In this document: piece by piece, positions 8,945-16,204 of the stretch
Position numbering within the stretch: position 1 is the first letter of the stretch
How the letters are laid out: each line of letters begins with the position of its first letter
Source: an uncultured Clostridia bacterium
Lineage (GTDB): Bacteria; Bacillota; Clostridia; TANB77; CAG-508
DNA: 47,287 nucleotides
Assembly: GCA_904378095.1 (NCBI GenBank)
Contig: CAJFHE010000006.1
Coordinates: 1 to 47,287, forward strand
Direction of reading: 5' to 3'
Program-made: the position numbers and the translations under genes
Notes under the pieces: model-generated
The model's input: only the letters and a program-made list of their open reading frames with translations
Told to the model about the DNA's origin: nothing
The model's database searches: none

Positions 8945-8981
8945 ATCCCCACTTACTTTAAAAGTAAGTGGGGATTTTTTT
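8945..8981 (+). terminator. Rho-independent terminator
   Basis: ATCCCCACTTACTTT and its complement AAAGTAAGTGGGGAT form a 15-bp stem followed by TTTTTTT. It ends the small gene at 8577-8921. Confidence 0.95.
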
Positions 8982-9004
8982 ATTGTTTCTACAATTGAAT
9001 AATA

Positions 9005-9538
9005 TTATTTTTCATCTTTTACTGTTTCTACTGGTTCTTCTTTTACAGTATCAACTGTTTCTTGAACAACTGGAGCTTCTGTTTGAGTTGCTGGTGCCTC
9101 TTCTGGAGCTGCTTCTACAGGTGTTTCTACTTCTTCGCTTACTGGCTCTTCTGTCATTTCTTCTTTAATAGTGATTTCTCTATTTTCAATTCTAGCACCT
9201 GTATTTTCTTTAGTTCTAGCAGCTTTACCTACTCTATCTCTTAAATAGTATAGTTTAGCACGTCTAGCTTTACCTACTCTAACTACTTCTACTTTCTCTA
9301 CTAATGGAGAATGTACTAAGAATGTTTTTTCAACACCAACACCGTAAGCTATTTTTCTTACTGTAAATGTTGCATTTACTCCTCCACCTTGTTTTTTAAT
9401 TATAATTCCTTCAAATACTTGGATTCTCTCTCTATTACCTTCCTTAATTCTTTGATGTACTCTTACTGTATCACCAATTTTAAGCTCAGGTATCTTATTC
9501 TTCAATTGTTCATGCTCTATTGATTTTATGATATCCAT
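9005..9538 (-). CDS. rplS: 50S ribosomal protein L19 with acidic C-terminal extension
   Basis: The first 115 residues are a normal L19 ([49 protein letters not shown]), a protein of the 30S-50S interface. About 60 further residues, rich in Glu, Pro, Val and Thr, extend the C terminus with [13 protein letters not shown]-like repeats. This tail is outside the conserved fold and is probably disordered. The gene is last in the ylxM-ffh-rpsP-khpA-rimM-trmD-rplS operon, 28 bases after trmD, with GGAGG before the ATG. Confidence 0.97.
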   Translation of the reverse strand: MDIIKSIEHEQLKNKIPELKIGDTVRVHQRIKEGNRERIQVFEGIIIKKQGGGVNATFTVRKIAYGVGVEKTFLVHSPLVEKVEVVRVGKARRAKLYYLRDRVGKAARTKENTGARIENREITIKEEMTEEPVSEEVETPVEAAPEEAPATQTEAPVVQETVDTVKEEPVETVKDEK

Positions 9539-9566
9539 TTGATATCCTCCTTCCTCTATTTAATTC

Positions 9567-10229
9567 TTATTTTAATAAATCAGGTCTTTTTTTCTTTGTG
9601 ACCTCTAGCGATTTTTCTTCTCGCCATTTTCTTATATTTTCATGATGTCCAGAAATCAAAACTTCTGGCACTTTCTTGCCTCTAAATTCTTCTGGTCTTG
9701 TATATTGTGGATATTCTAATAAGTTGCTACTAAATGATTCTTCATTTGTAGAATCTTCACTTAGAACTCCTTGTACATATCTACTAACTGAATCTATAAG
9801 TACCATTGCTGGTAGCTCTCCTCCTGTTAGCACATAATCTCCTATAGAAATTTCCTCATCTACAATCTCATCCAAAACTCTTTGGTCAATTCCTTCGTAA
9901 TGTCCACAAAGTAATATTAAATGATTTTCTTTAGACAGCTCTTTAACTTTATCTTGATTTAAAACTTTTCCTTGTGGAGATAAATATATAACTTTTGCTT
10001 TATCATCTTTTACAGAAGAATATGCATCGTACACAACATCAGGCATCATTACCATTCCTGCTCCTCCACCATATGGAGTATCATCAACTTTTTTGTGTTT
10101 ATTCTTTGAAAAATCTCTAATATTTATTAAATTAATTTCTATTAGCCCTTTTTCCTTTGCTCTTCCAATTATGCTTTCATCTAATGACTTAAACATCTCT
10201 GGAAAAAGTGTAAGCACATCAAATTTCAT
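9567..10229 (-). CDS. trmD: tRNA (guanine-37-N1)-methyltransferase TrmD
   Basis: A SPOUT-family methyltransferase that makes m1G37 in tRNAs to prevent frameshifting. Visible motifs are [11 protein letters not shown] at the start, YGGGAGMVM, the knot region [12 protein letters not shown] and [21 protein letters not shown]. At 220 residues it is a little short at the C terminus but contains all the conserved parts. It lies 11 bases after rimM. Confidence 0.97.
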   Translation of the reverse strand: MKFDVLTLFPEMFKSLDESIIGRAKEKGLIEINLINIRDFSKNKHKKVDDTPYGGGAGMVMMPDVVYDAYSSVKDDKAKVIYLSPQGKVLNQDKVKELSKENHLILLCGHYEGIDQRVLDEIVDEEISIGDYVLTGGELPAMVLIDSVSRYVQGVLSEDSTNEESFSSNLLEYPQYTRPEEFRGKKVPEVLISGHHENIRKWREEKSLEVTKKKRPDLLK

Positions 10230-10240
10230 CTTTCCTCCAT

Positions 10241-10750
10241 TTAAACCAAGCCCTCTATCAAGTGAACAACTATCCTATCATTGTCCATATCAATTTGTTT
10301 AATTACTTCCTTTGTAGAAGGTAATAATATTTGTTTTCCTAAGTCATCTTTTATTACATAAATATCATGAACTTTGTTATTATATATGTCATTTACCTTT
10401 CCAAGCAAGTTACCTTGCTCATCATAAACCTGCATTCCAATCAAATCTGCTATAAAGTATGTATCTTTTGGAAGCTTTCTTGCATTCTCCCTTTTTATTT
10501 TTATATAGCAACCTTTATATTTTTCTGCCATATTAATATCTTCAATACCTTTAAATTTAATTAAAACTACATTTTTCTGATATTTTATTTCTTCAATTTG
10601 CATTTCTATAAGCTCTTTGTTTTTTACAACTAATACGCTTTTTAATTCTGCAAATCTTTCCATGTCATCAGTAAATGGATTAACTTTTACAAAGCCCTTA
10701 ATACCAAATGTGTTTACAATTTGACCTATTTCAAAATATTCTTGTTTCAT
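10241..10750 (-). CDS. rimM: 16S rRNA processing protein RimM
   Basis: RimM assists maturation of the 30S head near ribosomal protein S19. The 169 residues show the N-terminal beta-barrel start ([22 protein letters not shown]) and a C-terminal PRC-barrel ([21 protein letters not shown], then [16 protein letters not shown]). Position between khpA and trmD is standard for Firmicutes. Confidence 0.96.
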   Translation of the reverse strand: MKQEYFEIGQIVNTFGIKGFVKVNPFTDDMERFAELKSVLVVKNKELIEMQIEEIKYQKNVVLIKFKGIEDINMAEKYKGCYIKIKRENARKLPKDTYFIADLIGMQVYDEQGNLLGKVNDIYNNKVHDIYVIKDDLGKQILLPSTKEVIKQIDMDNDRIVVHLIEGLV

Positions 10751-10760
10751 ATTTAGCTCC

Positions 10761-10991
10761 TTAATCTAAGAACTCTACTACTACCTTTTTCTTATTTTTT
10801 GAGCCTAAAGCCCTCATAACTGAGCGAATAGAATTTGCAACTTTTCCTTGTTTACCAATCACTCTGCCCATGTCACTACCTGCAACTTTAACCTCATAAG
10901 TAATTTTGTCTGCTTCCTCTTTTTCATTTATAGAAACAGAATTTTGGTCTTCAACTATGTTTCTTATAATTGTTTCTAAAACTTGTTTCAT
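10761..10991 (-). CDS. khpA: KH-domain RNA-binding protein KhpA
   Basis: A 76-residue single KH-domain protein with the RNA-binding loop GRVIGKQGKVANSIRSV (GKQGK in the GxxG position). KhpA pairs with KhpB in Firmicutes and affects cell length and translation. I chose the ATG at 10991, seven bases after AAAGGA, instead of the TTG two codons upstream. Confidence 0.94.
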   Translation of the reverse strand: MKQVLETIIRNIVEDQNSVSINEKEEADKITYEVKVAGSDMGRVIGKQGKVANSIRSVMRALGSKNKKKVVVEFLD

Positions 10992-11021
10992 AACCAATTC
11001 CTTTCTTTGTGCTTAAGCTAT

Positions 11022-11255
11022 TTAGTTAGCTTTTTCTATAAGTTGCTTTACTGTATCTGTAGGCTTAGCACCATTCTTAATCCATTTTTCTACCTTTTCT
11101 TTGTCCAATACTATTGTAGATGGCTCTGTCATAGGATCATATGTTCCTATTTTTTCAATTATTTTTCCATCTCTTGGGCTTCTTGAATCTGCAACTACTA
11201 TGTGGTAGAATGGAGCCTTCTTAGCACCTTGTCTTTGTAATCTTATTTTTACCAT
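11022..11255 (-). CDS. rpsP: 30S ribosomal protein S16
   Basis: A 77-residue S16 with the classic start [29 protein letters not shown] and the motif IGTYDP. The ATG at 11255 follows AGGAGGTGAATTTA. An in-frame GTG within that site (11264) is not the start. Confidence 0.97.
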   Translation of the reverse strand: MVKIRLQRQGAKKAPFYHIVVADSRSPRDGKIIEKIGTYDPMTEPSTIVLDKEKVEKWIKNGAKPTDTVKQLIEKAN

Positions 11256-11337
11256 TAAATTCACCTCCTGAAAATTTTGCCTAAGAATTATTAATAATGG
11301 TATTTAATAATTCTTATTATATATTTTAAAATTAAAA

Positions 11338-12693
11338 TCAACCTTTAAGCATATTTTTCAAATCTTGTGGATTTAGTCCCTTCATCATCTTCTTCATATT
11401 CTTGCTGTCTTTCATCTGTCTCATCATTTTTTGCGTCATTTCAAAAGATTTCATGAATTTGTTTATTTCTTGAACTGAAGTTCCACTTCCTTTTGCAATT
11501 CTAATACGTCTATTTCCATTTAGTAGCTTCGGATTTCTTCTTTCCTCTTTTGTCATAGAAGATATCATTGCTTCAATTCTTACAAATTCTTTATCATCTA
11601 CTTTAACATCTTTTAACTGATTCATACCTGGTATCATTTTTAATAATGATGAAAAAGAGCCCATCTTTTTGATTTGTCTTAATTGTGTTAAATAATCATC
11701 TAAATCTAAGTCCTTTTTCTTCTTTAGCTGTTTTTCAAGCTTTTCAGCTTCCTCTATGTCAATTGCCTCTTCTGCTTTTTCTATTATTGAAAGTACATCA
11801 CCCATACCTAAAATCCTTGATGCCATTCTTTCTGGATAAAATACTTCTATATCGCTTAATTTTTCACCTGTTGCTGCAAATTTAATTGGTCTTCCTGTAA
11901 TCTTCTTTACTGATAATGCAGCACCACCTCTTGTATCACCATCAAGTTTTGTAAGTACAACGCCATCTATTCCAAGTGCTTCATTAAATGATTTTGCAAC
12001 ATTTACAGCATCTTGACCAGTCATTGCGTCAACTACAAGCAAAATTTCATGTGGTTTTACATTTGCCTTTACATTTTTTAGCTCTGTCATTAATTCTTCA
12101 TCTATATGTAAACGACCCGCTGTGTCTAGTATAACTACATCATTAAGCTTGCTAACTGCTACATCTATTGCCTGCCTTGCGATCTTTACAACATCTTTTG
12201 AATTTTCATTTGCATAAACCGGTATATTTAATTGTCCACCTACAACTTGAAGTTGCTTAATTGCTGCTGGTCTATATACATCACAAGCAACTAAAAGTGG
12301 CTTTTTACCTTGTTTTCTTAGTAAATTTGCAAGCTTCCCTGCAGTAGTAGTCTTACCAGAGCCTTGAAGTCCAACAAGCATTATAACTGTTGGTGGATTA
12401 GGAGTAAAGTTTATTTTACTTTCAGTACCTCCTAGAAGTTCTACTAATTCATCTTTTACTATTTTAATAACTTGCTGTCCTGGAGTAAGTGACTTTAGAA
12501 CATCCTGCCCTAAAGCTTTCTCTTGTATGGTATTTATGAATTCTTTAACTATTGCATAGTTAACATCTGCTTCTAATAATGCAAGCTTTACCTCCCTTAA
12601 CATTTCTTTTAAGTCAGACTCCGTAATTCTTGCTTTTCCTCTTAATTTTCTAGTTACTTCTTGTAACTTAGCAGATAAACCTTCAAATGCCAT
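11338..12693 (-). CDS. ffh: Signal recognition particle GTPase Ffh
   Basis: A 451-residue SRP54 homologue that targets nascent membrane and secreted proteins. It has the N domain (1-85), the G domain with GLQGSGKTTTAGKLA, DTAGRLHIDEEL, TKLDGDTRGGAALS and a GMGD hinge near 297-300, and a Met-rich M domain (about 325-451) with MIPGMNQL and repeated MM/MK pairs that bind 4.5S RNA and signal peptides. It lies 34 bases after ylxM. Confidence 0.98.
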   Translation of the reverse strand: MAFEGLSAKLQEVTRKLRGKARITESDLKEMLREVKLALLEADVNYAIVKEFINTIQEKALGQDVLKSLTPGQQVIKIVKDELVELLGGTESKINFTPNPPTVIMLVGLQGSGKTTTAGKLANLLRKQGKKPLLVACDVYRPAAIKQLQVVGGQLNIPVYANENSKDVVKIARQAIDVAVSKLNDVVILDTAGRLHIDEELMTELKNVKANVKPHEILLVVDAMTGQDAVNVAKSFNEALGIDGVVLTKLDGDTRGGAALSVKKITGRPIKFAATGEKLSDIEVFYPERMASRILGMGDVLSIIEKAEEAIDIEEAEKLEKQLKKKKDLDLDDYLTQLRQIKKMGSFSSLLKMIPGMNQLKDVKVDDKEFVRIEAMISSMTKEERRNPKLLNGNRRIRIAKGSGTSVQEINKFMKSFEMTQKMMRQMKDSKNMKKMMKGLNPQDLKNMLKG

Positions 12694-12727
12694 AGCTTCT
12701 TCCTCCCCAGTGTAATATTTTATATTA

Positions 12728-13075
12728 TTAATTTAAGCAAATTAGTTCTCTAGTAACATTGCTAATTATTTTTTCTATTTTCTTATCTGATGAAGTATCT
12801 TTTATTTTATTTAACTCTTCAATTATTCCTTGTATTTGTTTTTCTTGGTCTCTCATCTTTTTCATAATTAAAAGCTTTTCTTCATACTCGAAAAGTTTGC
12901 TTTCCCCCTTTTTTATTATGTCTCTAACTGCTTGTCTTGTTATATTATTATTTTCTGCAATCTCTGAAAGTGATAAGTCATTATTATAATAATCATCAAT
13001 TAATTCATATTGTTTTTCTGTCAAAAGTTTTCCATATATTTGACACAAAATACTTATTTCAACTTTCTTATCCAT
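12728..13075 (-). CDS. ylxM: YlxM-type helix-turn-helix protein
   Basis: A 115-residue UPF0122 family protein that normally precedes ffh and is thought to modulate SRP expression or function. It shows the sigma-like helix-turn-helix (LLTEKQYELIDDYY, then SLSEIAENNNITRQAVRDII) and a C-terminal coiled region. The ATG at 13075 follows GAGGTGATAAAC; an upstream GTG overlaps that site. Confidence 0.93.
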   Translation of the reverse strand: MDKKVEISILCQIYGKLLTEKQYELIDDYYNNDLSLSEIAENNNITRQAVRDIIKKGESKLFEYEEKLLIMKKMRDQEKQIQGIIEELNKIKDTSSDKKIEKIISNVTRELICLN

Positions 13076-13120
13076 GTTTATCACCTCAAGTTAAAACATA
13101 ATCATTTTTCAACGAATTGC

Positions 13121-13156
13121 AAAAAAATATATTAGCATTAAAATGTAATGCTAATA
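13121..13156 (-). terminator. Rho-independent terminator after FxLYD gene
   Basis: On the minus strand TATTAGCATTA pairs with TAATGCTAATA around a 5-base loop, followed by TATTTTTTT. It closes the FxLYD gene and directly abuts the -10 of the ylxM operon promoter. Confidence 0.8.
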
Positions 13157-13157
13157 T

Positions 13158-13186
13158 ACTTTACACTATTTTTCGCGATTTGTCAA
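13158..13186 (-). promoter_or_regulatory. Promoter of the ylxM-rplS operon
   Basis: TTGACA, a 17-base spacer and TAAAGT on the minus strand. The expected start of transcription falls within the upstream gene's terminator hairpin, so the two signals overlap. Confidence 0.65.
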
Positions 13187-13259
13187 GTACTTTGACTAAT
13201 TCTTCTACTAATTTTATATTTTTTGCGCTATTTTAGCAATTTAGATTGTGAACTTTTGC

Positions 13260-13751
13260 TTAGTCAGCTGCTTCTATTGTGAAGTCTTTTGCATTTACTA
13301 CGTCTGCAGTAAATGTTACATTAAGTTTTTTAGTTTCGCCTGGTTCCATATCTTCTATTACTGCGTTGCTCTGTGTTAATACTGCGTTATCGTCACCTAG
13401 GATTGTTATCTTTACTGTCTCTATTTCATGTGCTGATGAGCCTGTATTTTTAACATCTGCTAGTAATACAGTTGCACCATTTCTCTCTGCAAATTGAATG
13501 TTGCTTATTTCTAGATTTCCATATGTTTTTGTGCTGTTAAAGTTTGTACTATTGTTTAGTCTTGTTCCATCATCTAGTTGTGTTGAATAAGTATTATCAA
13601 CTACATTCTCAGCTCCATTATTGTTAGAACCACCTGTTTGTCCTCCTTCGTTGCTCTTGTTCTTAGACATTCCTAAGGCTACAAATAGTACTATTGCTAT
13701 AATTACAACAGCTACTAATAAAACAATCCACCTTTTTTCATTCTTATTCAT
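13260..13751 (-). CDS. Membrane-anchored FxLYD-domain protein
   Basis: A 163-residue protein with one N-terminal membrane helix (about 8-28), a Gly/Asn-rich linker and an extracellular FxLYD-like beta domain (about 75-163: LEISNIQFAERNGATVLLADVKNTG, ending in ADVVNAKDFTIEAAD). The fold is typical of small surface proteins of unknown role. It has its own promoter (13800-13828) and terminator (13121-13156). Confidence 0.85.
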   Translation of the reverse strand: MNKNEKRWIVLLVAVVIIAIVLFVALGMSKNKSNEGGQTGGSNNNGAENVVDNTYSTQLDDGTRLNNSTNFNSTKTYGNLEISNIQFAERNGATVLLADVKNTGSSAHEIETVKITILGDDNAVLTQSNAVIEDMEPGETKKLNVTFTADVVNAKDFTIEAAD

Positions 13752-13799
13752 CTTCCACCGTTTCTTTCTTTATTTTTTTCTTTTTGTTTTCACGATATA

Positions 13800-13828
13800 A
13801 TTCTATACCATAAAAAATGTATTGACAA
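13800..13828 (-). promoter_or_regulatory. Promoter of FxLYD gene
   Basis: TTGTCA, a 17-base spacer and TAGAAT on the minus strand, about 50 bases before the start codon. Confidence 0.55.
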
Positions 13829-13861
13829 GCATTTTATTAAAAATTTTTTAATATTTTTTTT

Positions 13862-14350
13862 TTATCTTCTCACATACGTTATATACTCATAATCGTAAGG
13901 ATTTTTTTCGTCTTTTATACCTTGCTCTCTCTCAACTATTTTCCATTCGTTTTCATCAATTTCTGGAAAATATACATCTCCATCAAACTCTTGATTTATT
14001 TTTGTTATATAAAGCTTACTAGCTTTGGGAAGCAAAAGTTTATATATGCTTGCTCCTCCTATCACAAAATTTTCTTCTTCTGAATTTTCATATTTTTCTA
14101 TCTTATCTATACTGTCAATCACTTCTACATTTTCATCATCAATATTCATTTCAGCATCATTACAAAGCACAATATGTTTTCTGTTTGGCAAAACTCTTCC
14201 TAATGATTCAAAAGTTTTTCTTCCCATTATTATAGTATGTCCTGTTGTCAATCTTTTAAATCTCTTTAAATCTTCTGGCAAATGCCAAATTAATTTATTA
14301 TCTTTTCCTATCACATTATTTTTTGCAACTGCTACTATTATACTTAACAT
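13862..14350 (-). CDS. folA: Dihydrofolate reductase
   Basis: FolA reduces dihydrofolate to tetrahydrofolate with NADPH. This recycles the folate that ThyA oxidises. Motifs: SIIVAVAKNNVIGKDNKLIWHLPEDLKRF with the catalytic acidic position in the LPEDL loop, GHTIIMGRKTFESLGRVLPNR, and FVIGGASIYKLLLPKASKLYITKI. Length of 162 is standard. It starts 9 bases after thyA, with AGGAGGAG before the ATG. Confidence 0.97.
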   Translation of the reverse strand: MLSIIVAVAKNNVIGKDNKLIWHLPEDLKRFKRLTTGHTIIMGRKTFESLGRVLPNRKHIVLCNDAEMNIDDENVEVIDSIDKIEKYENSEEENFVIGGASIYKLLLPKASKLYITKINQEFDGDVYFPEIDENEWKIVEREQGIKDEKNPYDYEYITYVRR

Positions 14351-14359
14351 TTTCTCCTC

Positions 14360-15217
14360 CTATATCGCAACTGGAATTTTTCCTAGTTTTATCTCTTTGT
14401 TATAATCATAGCCTTGTACTTCAAAATCTTCCACTTTAAAATCGTAGAAATTCTTTGTAGGATTATTTATTTTTAATTGTGGATGTACATCCATTGGCTC
14501 TGCCTCTATTAATTTTTCTATTAAAGGAATATGCCTGTCATAAATATGGCAATCACCAATATTATGTGTTAAAGTTCCTACTTCTAATCCTGCAACTTGT
14601 GCAAACATACACAAAAGTGCAGCATATTGCATCGTGTTCCATCCATTTGCAGCAAGCATATCTTGTGAGCGTTGATTTAATATAAGGTGTAATTTTCCAC
14701 CTTTTACAAGCCATTGAGTTCCATATGCACATGGCTCTAGTCTCATATCTTTAAGTTCTTCATGATTAAAAATATTAGTCATAATTCTACGACTTGCTGG
14801 GTCGTTTTTTAATAAGTATAATACATAATCAACTTGGTCCATTTTTATTATACCTTCTTTAGTTTTAAAATCATATTTCTTGCCTAGTTGATAACCATAA
14901 GCTTTACCAATTGTGCCATTTTCATCAATCCATTGGTCCCAAATATGAGAATTTAAATCTTTTACATTGTTTGATTTTTTCTGCCAAATCCAAAGTATTT
15001 CATCTATAGCTCTCATAACAGTCTTACTATTATTCCTTAATGTAATCATAGGAAACTCTTTTCCTACATCATACTTATTACATACACCTACAATAGAAAT
15101 ATAATTTGCTTCAGCACCATCTTCCCACCTAGTTCTTACATTAGTTCCTTCAGATGAAACTCCCTCATTAATTATTTTTCTACATGTTTCAATAAAATGT
15201 TTATCCGCTTCAGTCAT
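14360..15217 (-). CDS. thyA: Thymidylate synthase ThyA
   Basis: ThyA methylates dUMP to dTMP using methylene-tetrahydrofolate. The 285 residues contain the catalytic Cys in LEPCAYGTQW, the dUMP-binding QRSQDMLAANGWN and the HIYDRHIPLIEKL segment. The order thyA-folA is a normal two-gene unit. The ribosome binding site AAAAGGAGG sits at the end of the dispersed repeat 15235-15291. Confidence 0.97.
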   Translation of the reverse strand: MTEADKHFIETCRKIINEGVSSEGTNVRTRWEDGAEANYISIVGVCNKYDVGKEFPMITLRNNSKTVMRAIDEILWIWQKKSNNVKDLNSHIWDQWIDENGTIGKAYGYQLGKKYDFKTKEGIIKMDQVDYVLYLLKNDPASRRIMTNIFNHEELKDMRLEPCAYGTQWLVKGGKLHLILNQRSQDMLAANGWNTMQYAALLCMFAQVAGLEVGTLTHNIGDCHIYDRHIPLIEKLIEAEPMDVHPQLKINNPTKNFYDFKVEDFEVQGYDYNKEIKLGKIPVAI

Positions 15218-15234
15218 TTTTCTATTCCTCCTTT

Positions 15235-15291
15235 TGTCGCTTTAGGGACAGGCCTAAAAACGACAAAGTTGTCGTTTTGGGGACAGGCCTA
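15235..15291 (-). repeat. Dispersed repeat copy 1, GGGACAGGCCT / CGACAA palindrome
   Basis: It contains two direct copies of GGGACAGGCCT around the inverted pair AAAACGACAA/TTGTCGTTTT, and ends in GCGACAA. The copy at 19859-19918 is its near-identical counterpart in the opposite orientation. Relative to the downstream gene (thyA here) both have the same orientation and both run directly into the ribosome binding site. Confidence 0.85.
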
Positions 15292-15313
15292 CTCTAAAAC
15301 TTTTTTATATTTA

Positions 15314-16202
15314 TTACTCATCCCAGTTAGGCACATACTCTTCCTCATGCTCTCCCAATTCCTGCATATAACCGTTTTTCAGCTCTAAAGTATATAAGAA
15401 GTTTTCTATCTCTTTATATTCTTTTTTTGTAAGCTTCCTATTTATATACTTGTCCTGTTTTGCTTTATATGTAGGAAAGTACTGAGCCATGATGCTCACA
15501 TATGTGTCCTCAGGCATATTTTCTCTCACCCATTTTAATATATGTTTGCTATTTTGTAAATGGTTTGGTAAAACTAAATGTCTAATAATTACTCCTTTTT
15601 GTATTATTCCATTTTCGTCAAATACAGCTGTCCCAACTTGATTGTACATTTCTTTTATTGCAGTAGTAGCAATTTCAAAATACTTATCTACATTGGAATA
15701 CTTCTTTGACAAGTCATTGGAATAATATTTTAAATCTGGTAAATACACATCAATATATCCGTCTAACGCTTTAATTGTATCAACATTCTCGTATCCATTT
15801 GAATTGTAGATTATCGGAATACATAATCCGCTTCTTCCTAGCAATCTTTATCGCTTCAATTATTTGATAAGCATACATAGTCGGTGTAACTAAATTTATG
15901 TTATTTACACCTTTTTCTTGTTGAGATATAAAAATATCTGATAGCTCTTCAATTGAGAGCTCTCTTCCCTTACCAAACTGACTTATCTCATGGTTTTGGC
16001 AATACATGCAGTTTAAATTGCAATTAGAGAAAAAGACTGTACCAGAGCCATTGTTTCCACTAATACATGGCTCTTCAAACTCATGTATCGATGCAAGAGC
16101 AATTTTTATTTTATCATTACACTTGCATCTTCCTATCTTCCCATTTTCTCTGTTAACTTTACATCTATGCGGACAAATCTCGCACTTTTCTAGCTCTATC
16201 AT
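15314..16202 (-). pseudogene. Radical SAM protein (PflX-like), frameshifted
   Basis: The upstream half (15780-16202 frame) carries an N-terminal Cys cluster (CEICPHRCKVNRENGKIGRC) and the 4Fe-4S radical SAM motif CNLNCMYC. It then runs into nonsense after IEAIKIARKK. The downstream half continues the protein in another frame from GLCIPIIYNSNGYE to the C terminus (PDLKYY, GVIIRHLVLPNH). One extra base near 15829-15835 (within AAGAAGCGGA on the minus strand) separates the frames. Rejoined, the product would be about 295 residues, the normal size of the PflX-type family of PflA-related proteins of unknown substrate. It may be a true frameshift or a sequencing or assembly error. It begins 2 bases after the DnaB-like gene. 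Confidence 0.85.
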
Positions 16203-16204
16203 TC

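Noticed and set aside
11685-11885. Plus-strand open frame inside ffh
   Set aside because: Leu-rich shadow of the ffh coding sequence without ribosome site.
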